Position numbers and translations under genes: made by a program. Shown here piece by piece: positions 62,920 to 64,000 of a stretch of 64,000 nucleotides of DNA. The stretch's first letter is position 1. Every line of letters begins with the position of its first letter. The notes under the pieces were generated by a model that worked only from the letters and a program-made list of their open reading frames with translations, did no database searches and was not told where the DNA came from. The stretch covers positions 3,844,001 through 3,908,000 of the forward strand of contig CAWKPF010000002.1 in NCBI GenBank assembly GCA_963851415.1. The letters run 5' to 3'. The DNA comes from CAWKPF01 sp963851415. Lineage in GTDB: Bacteria; Acidobacteriota; Thermoanaerobaculia; Multivoradales; Multivoraceae.

Positions 62920-64000
62920 TCAAGCTGCGCGCGGCAGGGTGACGCGGAAGATGGTCAAGCCGGGGTGGGAGTCGACGTCGACACGGCCCCCGTGGAGGTG
63001 AACGAGATGCCGGACCAGGGCCAGCCCCACTCCGCTTCCTGGAACGGTGCCTTCACTCGCGAGTCGGCCGCGAAAGAAGGGGTCGAACACGTGAGGCAGC
63101 TCTTCGGAGGGGATTCCGGGCCCATGATCCTCGACCTCGATGACGATAGAGTCCCCGAGATCGTGTGCGCGCAGCGAAACACGGGAGGCCATTTCGCCCT
63201 TGCCCAGTGAACCGTACTTGATGGCGTTGGTGACCAGGTTGTCGAGTACCCTGGCCAGCGCCGAGGTATCGGCTTCTACCGTGCCGAGCTCGGAATCCAC
63301 CTCGATGTCGATCGCCGTGCCGTACTCGCTGCGCAGCCAGTCGCTCTCTTCCACGGCTGCCGCGAGCATCGGCTCGAGCGCGACCGGGCGACGATCGAGG
63401 GTGTTGTTTCGATCCGATTGCATTCCCGACAGCTCCAGCGCCTGGGCAACCAGTCCGCCGAGCCTCTTGCCTTCGCGCAACACGAGTGCCCCGTAGCGTT
63501 GCACCTTCTCGGAGTCTGTGACGACGCCGTCGGCCAGGTTCTGCCCAGCTGCACGGAGCGCTGCCAGCGGAGTGTTGAGCTCGTGAGTGATCCCAGCCAC
63601 GAACTCCAGCTGTTGATGGGCCAGTCGCTGAGCGCGGCGGGTACTGAGAATCAGCACCCCCATACTGGCACCGAGAAGTGCGAGGACCCCGAGCCCCACC
63701 GCCAGATTGTTGCGGCGCGTGCGCTCCACCGCGGTGGTGAGCGAGCCTTCCCGGTGTCGCACCTGGAGAATCCACTTGCCCTCGGTGTACGCGTACTCGA
63801 GGCGGGGCTCCGGCTCTCTGGGGCTCGGATCTCGAGGTCCCGAGACTCGAGTGCCGGGCCGACGCGCCGGGTCACCGAGCTCTGGCGGTCCGGGTCGCCG
63901 GCGCGCGAACACCAGATCAGGGTAGGGGCGGAAGGTGAAGAAGTCGACGCTGGCGTCGGTCTCCACCAGGGGTTCGGTCAGGGTGTCGGGGGAGGCGAAG
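62920..64000 (-). CDS. Sensor histidine kinase, N-terminus beyond window edge
   Basis: The frame is open to the last base of the window, so the N-terminus is missing; about 359 residues are seen. One transmembrane segment (LAVGLGVLALLGASMGVLIL) lies between a periplasmic part and the kinase. The H-box is GITHELNTPLAALRAAG. The ATPase domain has the N-box NLVTNAIKYG, the G1 box DHGPGIPSEE, FDPFFRG, and the G2 box GSGVGLALVRHLV. The periplasmic sensor domain is incomplete; it contains RREGSLTTAVERT before the membrane helix. It partners with the response regulator downstream, and its ligand is unknown. Confidence 0.92.
   Translation of the reverse strand, partial: FASPDTLTEPLVETDASVDFFTFRPYPDLVFARRRPGPPELGDPARRPGTRVSGPRDPSPREPEPRLEYAYTEGKWILQVRHREGSLTTAVERTRRNNLAVGLGVLALLGASMGVLILSTRRAQRLAHQQLEFVAGITHELNTPLAALRAAGQNLADGVVTDSEKVQRYGALVLREGKRLGGLVAQALELSGMQSDRNNTLDRRPVALEPMLAAAVEESDWLRSEYGTAIDIEVDSELGTVEADTSALARVLDNLVTNAIKYGSLGKGEMASRVSLRAHDLGDSIVIEVEDHGPGIPSEELPHVFDPFFRGRLASEGTVPGSGVGLALVRHLVHLHGGRVDVDSHPGLTIFRVTLPRAA

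Noticed and set aside
1..64000. CRISPR arrays, rRNA, tRNA, insertion sequences or prophage genes
   Set aside because: No direct-repeat arrays, transposase, integrase or phage structural motifs were seen. No cloverleaf was recognised in the intergenic gaps, but a tRNA scan by eye is not exhaustive.

Overview
The window is high-GC (about two thirds G+C by eye), gene-dense bacterial DNA with roughly 47 protein genes on both strands. I see no rRNA, tRNA, CRISPR array, insertion sequence or phage module. Many products are secreted or lipoproteins: beta-propellers, FG-GAP and PQQ-like repeats, sulfatases, an S9 peptidase, a creatininase-like hydrolase and a copper monooxygenase. There is also an O2-dependent acyl-CoA desaturase, together with GlnRS and GluRS, a Dps protein and a SpoIIE-type phosphatase. 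This repertoire suggests a Gram-negative, at least facultatively aerobic heterotroph, for example an Acidobacteriota (Thermoanaerobaculia-like) or deltaproteobacterial-type lineage. No phylogenetic marker was tested, so that assignment is only a guess.

Layout. 1-7.4 kb: the tail of a PEGA-like protein, a desaturase with a coiled-coil tail, a DUF1801 protein, a MerR/TipAS regulator, a methyltransferase and a 1,100-residue sortilin-like beta-propeller protein. 7.9-12.7 kb: a tight operon for anaerobic-type Ni-Fe carbon monoxide dehydrogenase (cooF, cooS, cooC and an FAD/NAD oxidoreductase), followed convergently by dps. 13.6-22.3 kb: a DUF2891 protein, then a flotillin-like gene and a giant DNA-repair-ATPase-family gene. 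These two are cut by many single-base frameshifts confined to about 15.6-21.2 kb. 22.5-30.6 kb: sulfotransferase, creatininase-like hydrolase, crystallin/DUF4214 protein, SnoaL-like protein, tandem universal stress protein, methyltransferase, 1-Cys peroxiredoxin, site-2 protease and HAD phosphatase. 30.7-44 kb: arylsulfatase, S9 peptidase, TesB thioesterase, FHA-EAL protein, acyl-CoA dehydrogenase, DUF998, DUF1460, nitroreductase, cis-prenyltransferase and DUF2461. 44-64 kb: PQQ-like propeller, gltX, two secreted proteins, a phosphodiesterase lipoprotein, an FG-GAP lipoprotein, alkylsulfatase, APC permease, glnS, a cytochrome c/PHM-type copper monooxygenase, SpoIIE phosphatase, a TIM-barrel isomerase and a two-component system truncated at the window edge.

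The most interesting locus is the CO dehydrogenase operon. CooS has the CX2C form of the D-cluster motif that is known from the oxygen-resistant Desulfovibrio vulgaris enzyme, in place of the usual CX7C spacing. CooC carries a His-rich N-terminal tail that may bind nickel. The operon lies in an otherwise aerobic-looking gene set and next to dps. The inferred electron path is CO to CooS to CooF (four [4Fe-4S] clusters) to the FAD/NAD(P) oxidoreductase. The second notable feature is the frameshift-ridden flotillin/ATPase pair, where local consensus error looks likelier than decay. The third is the heme c/dicopper monooxygenase with a full set of PHM-type copper ligands.
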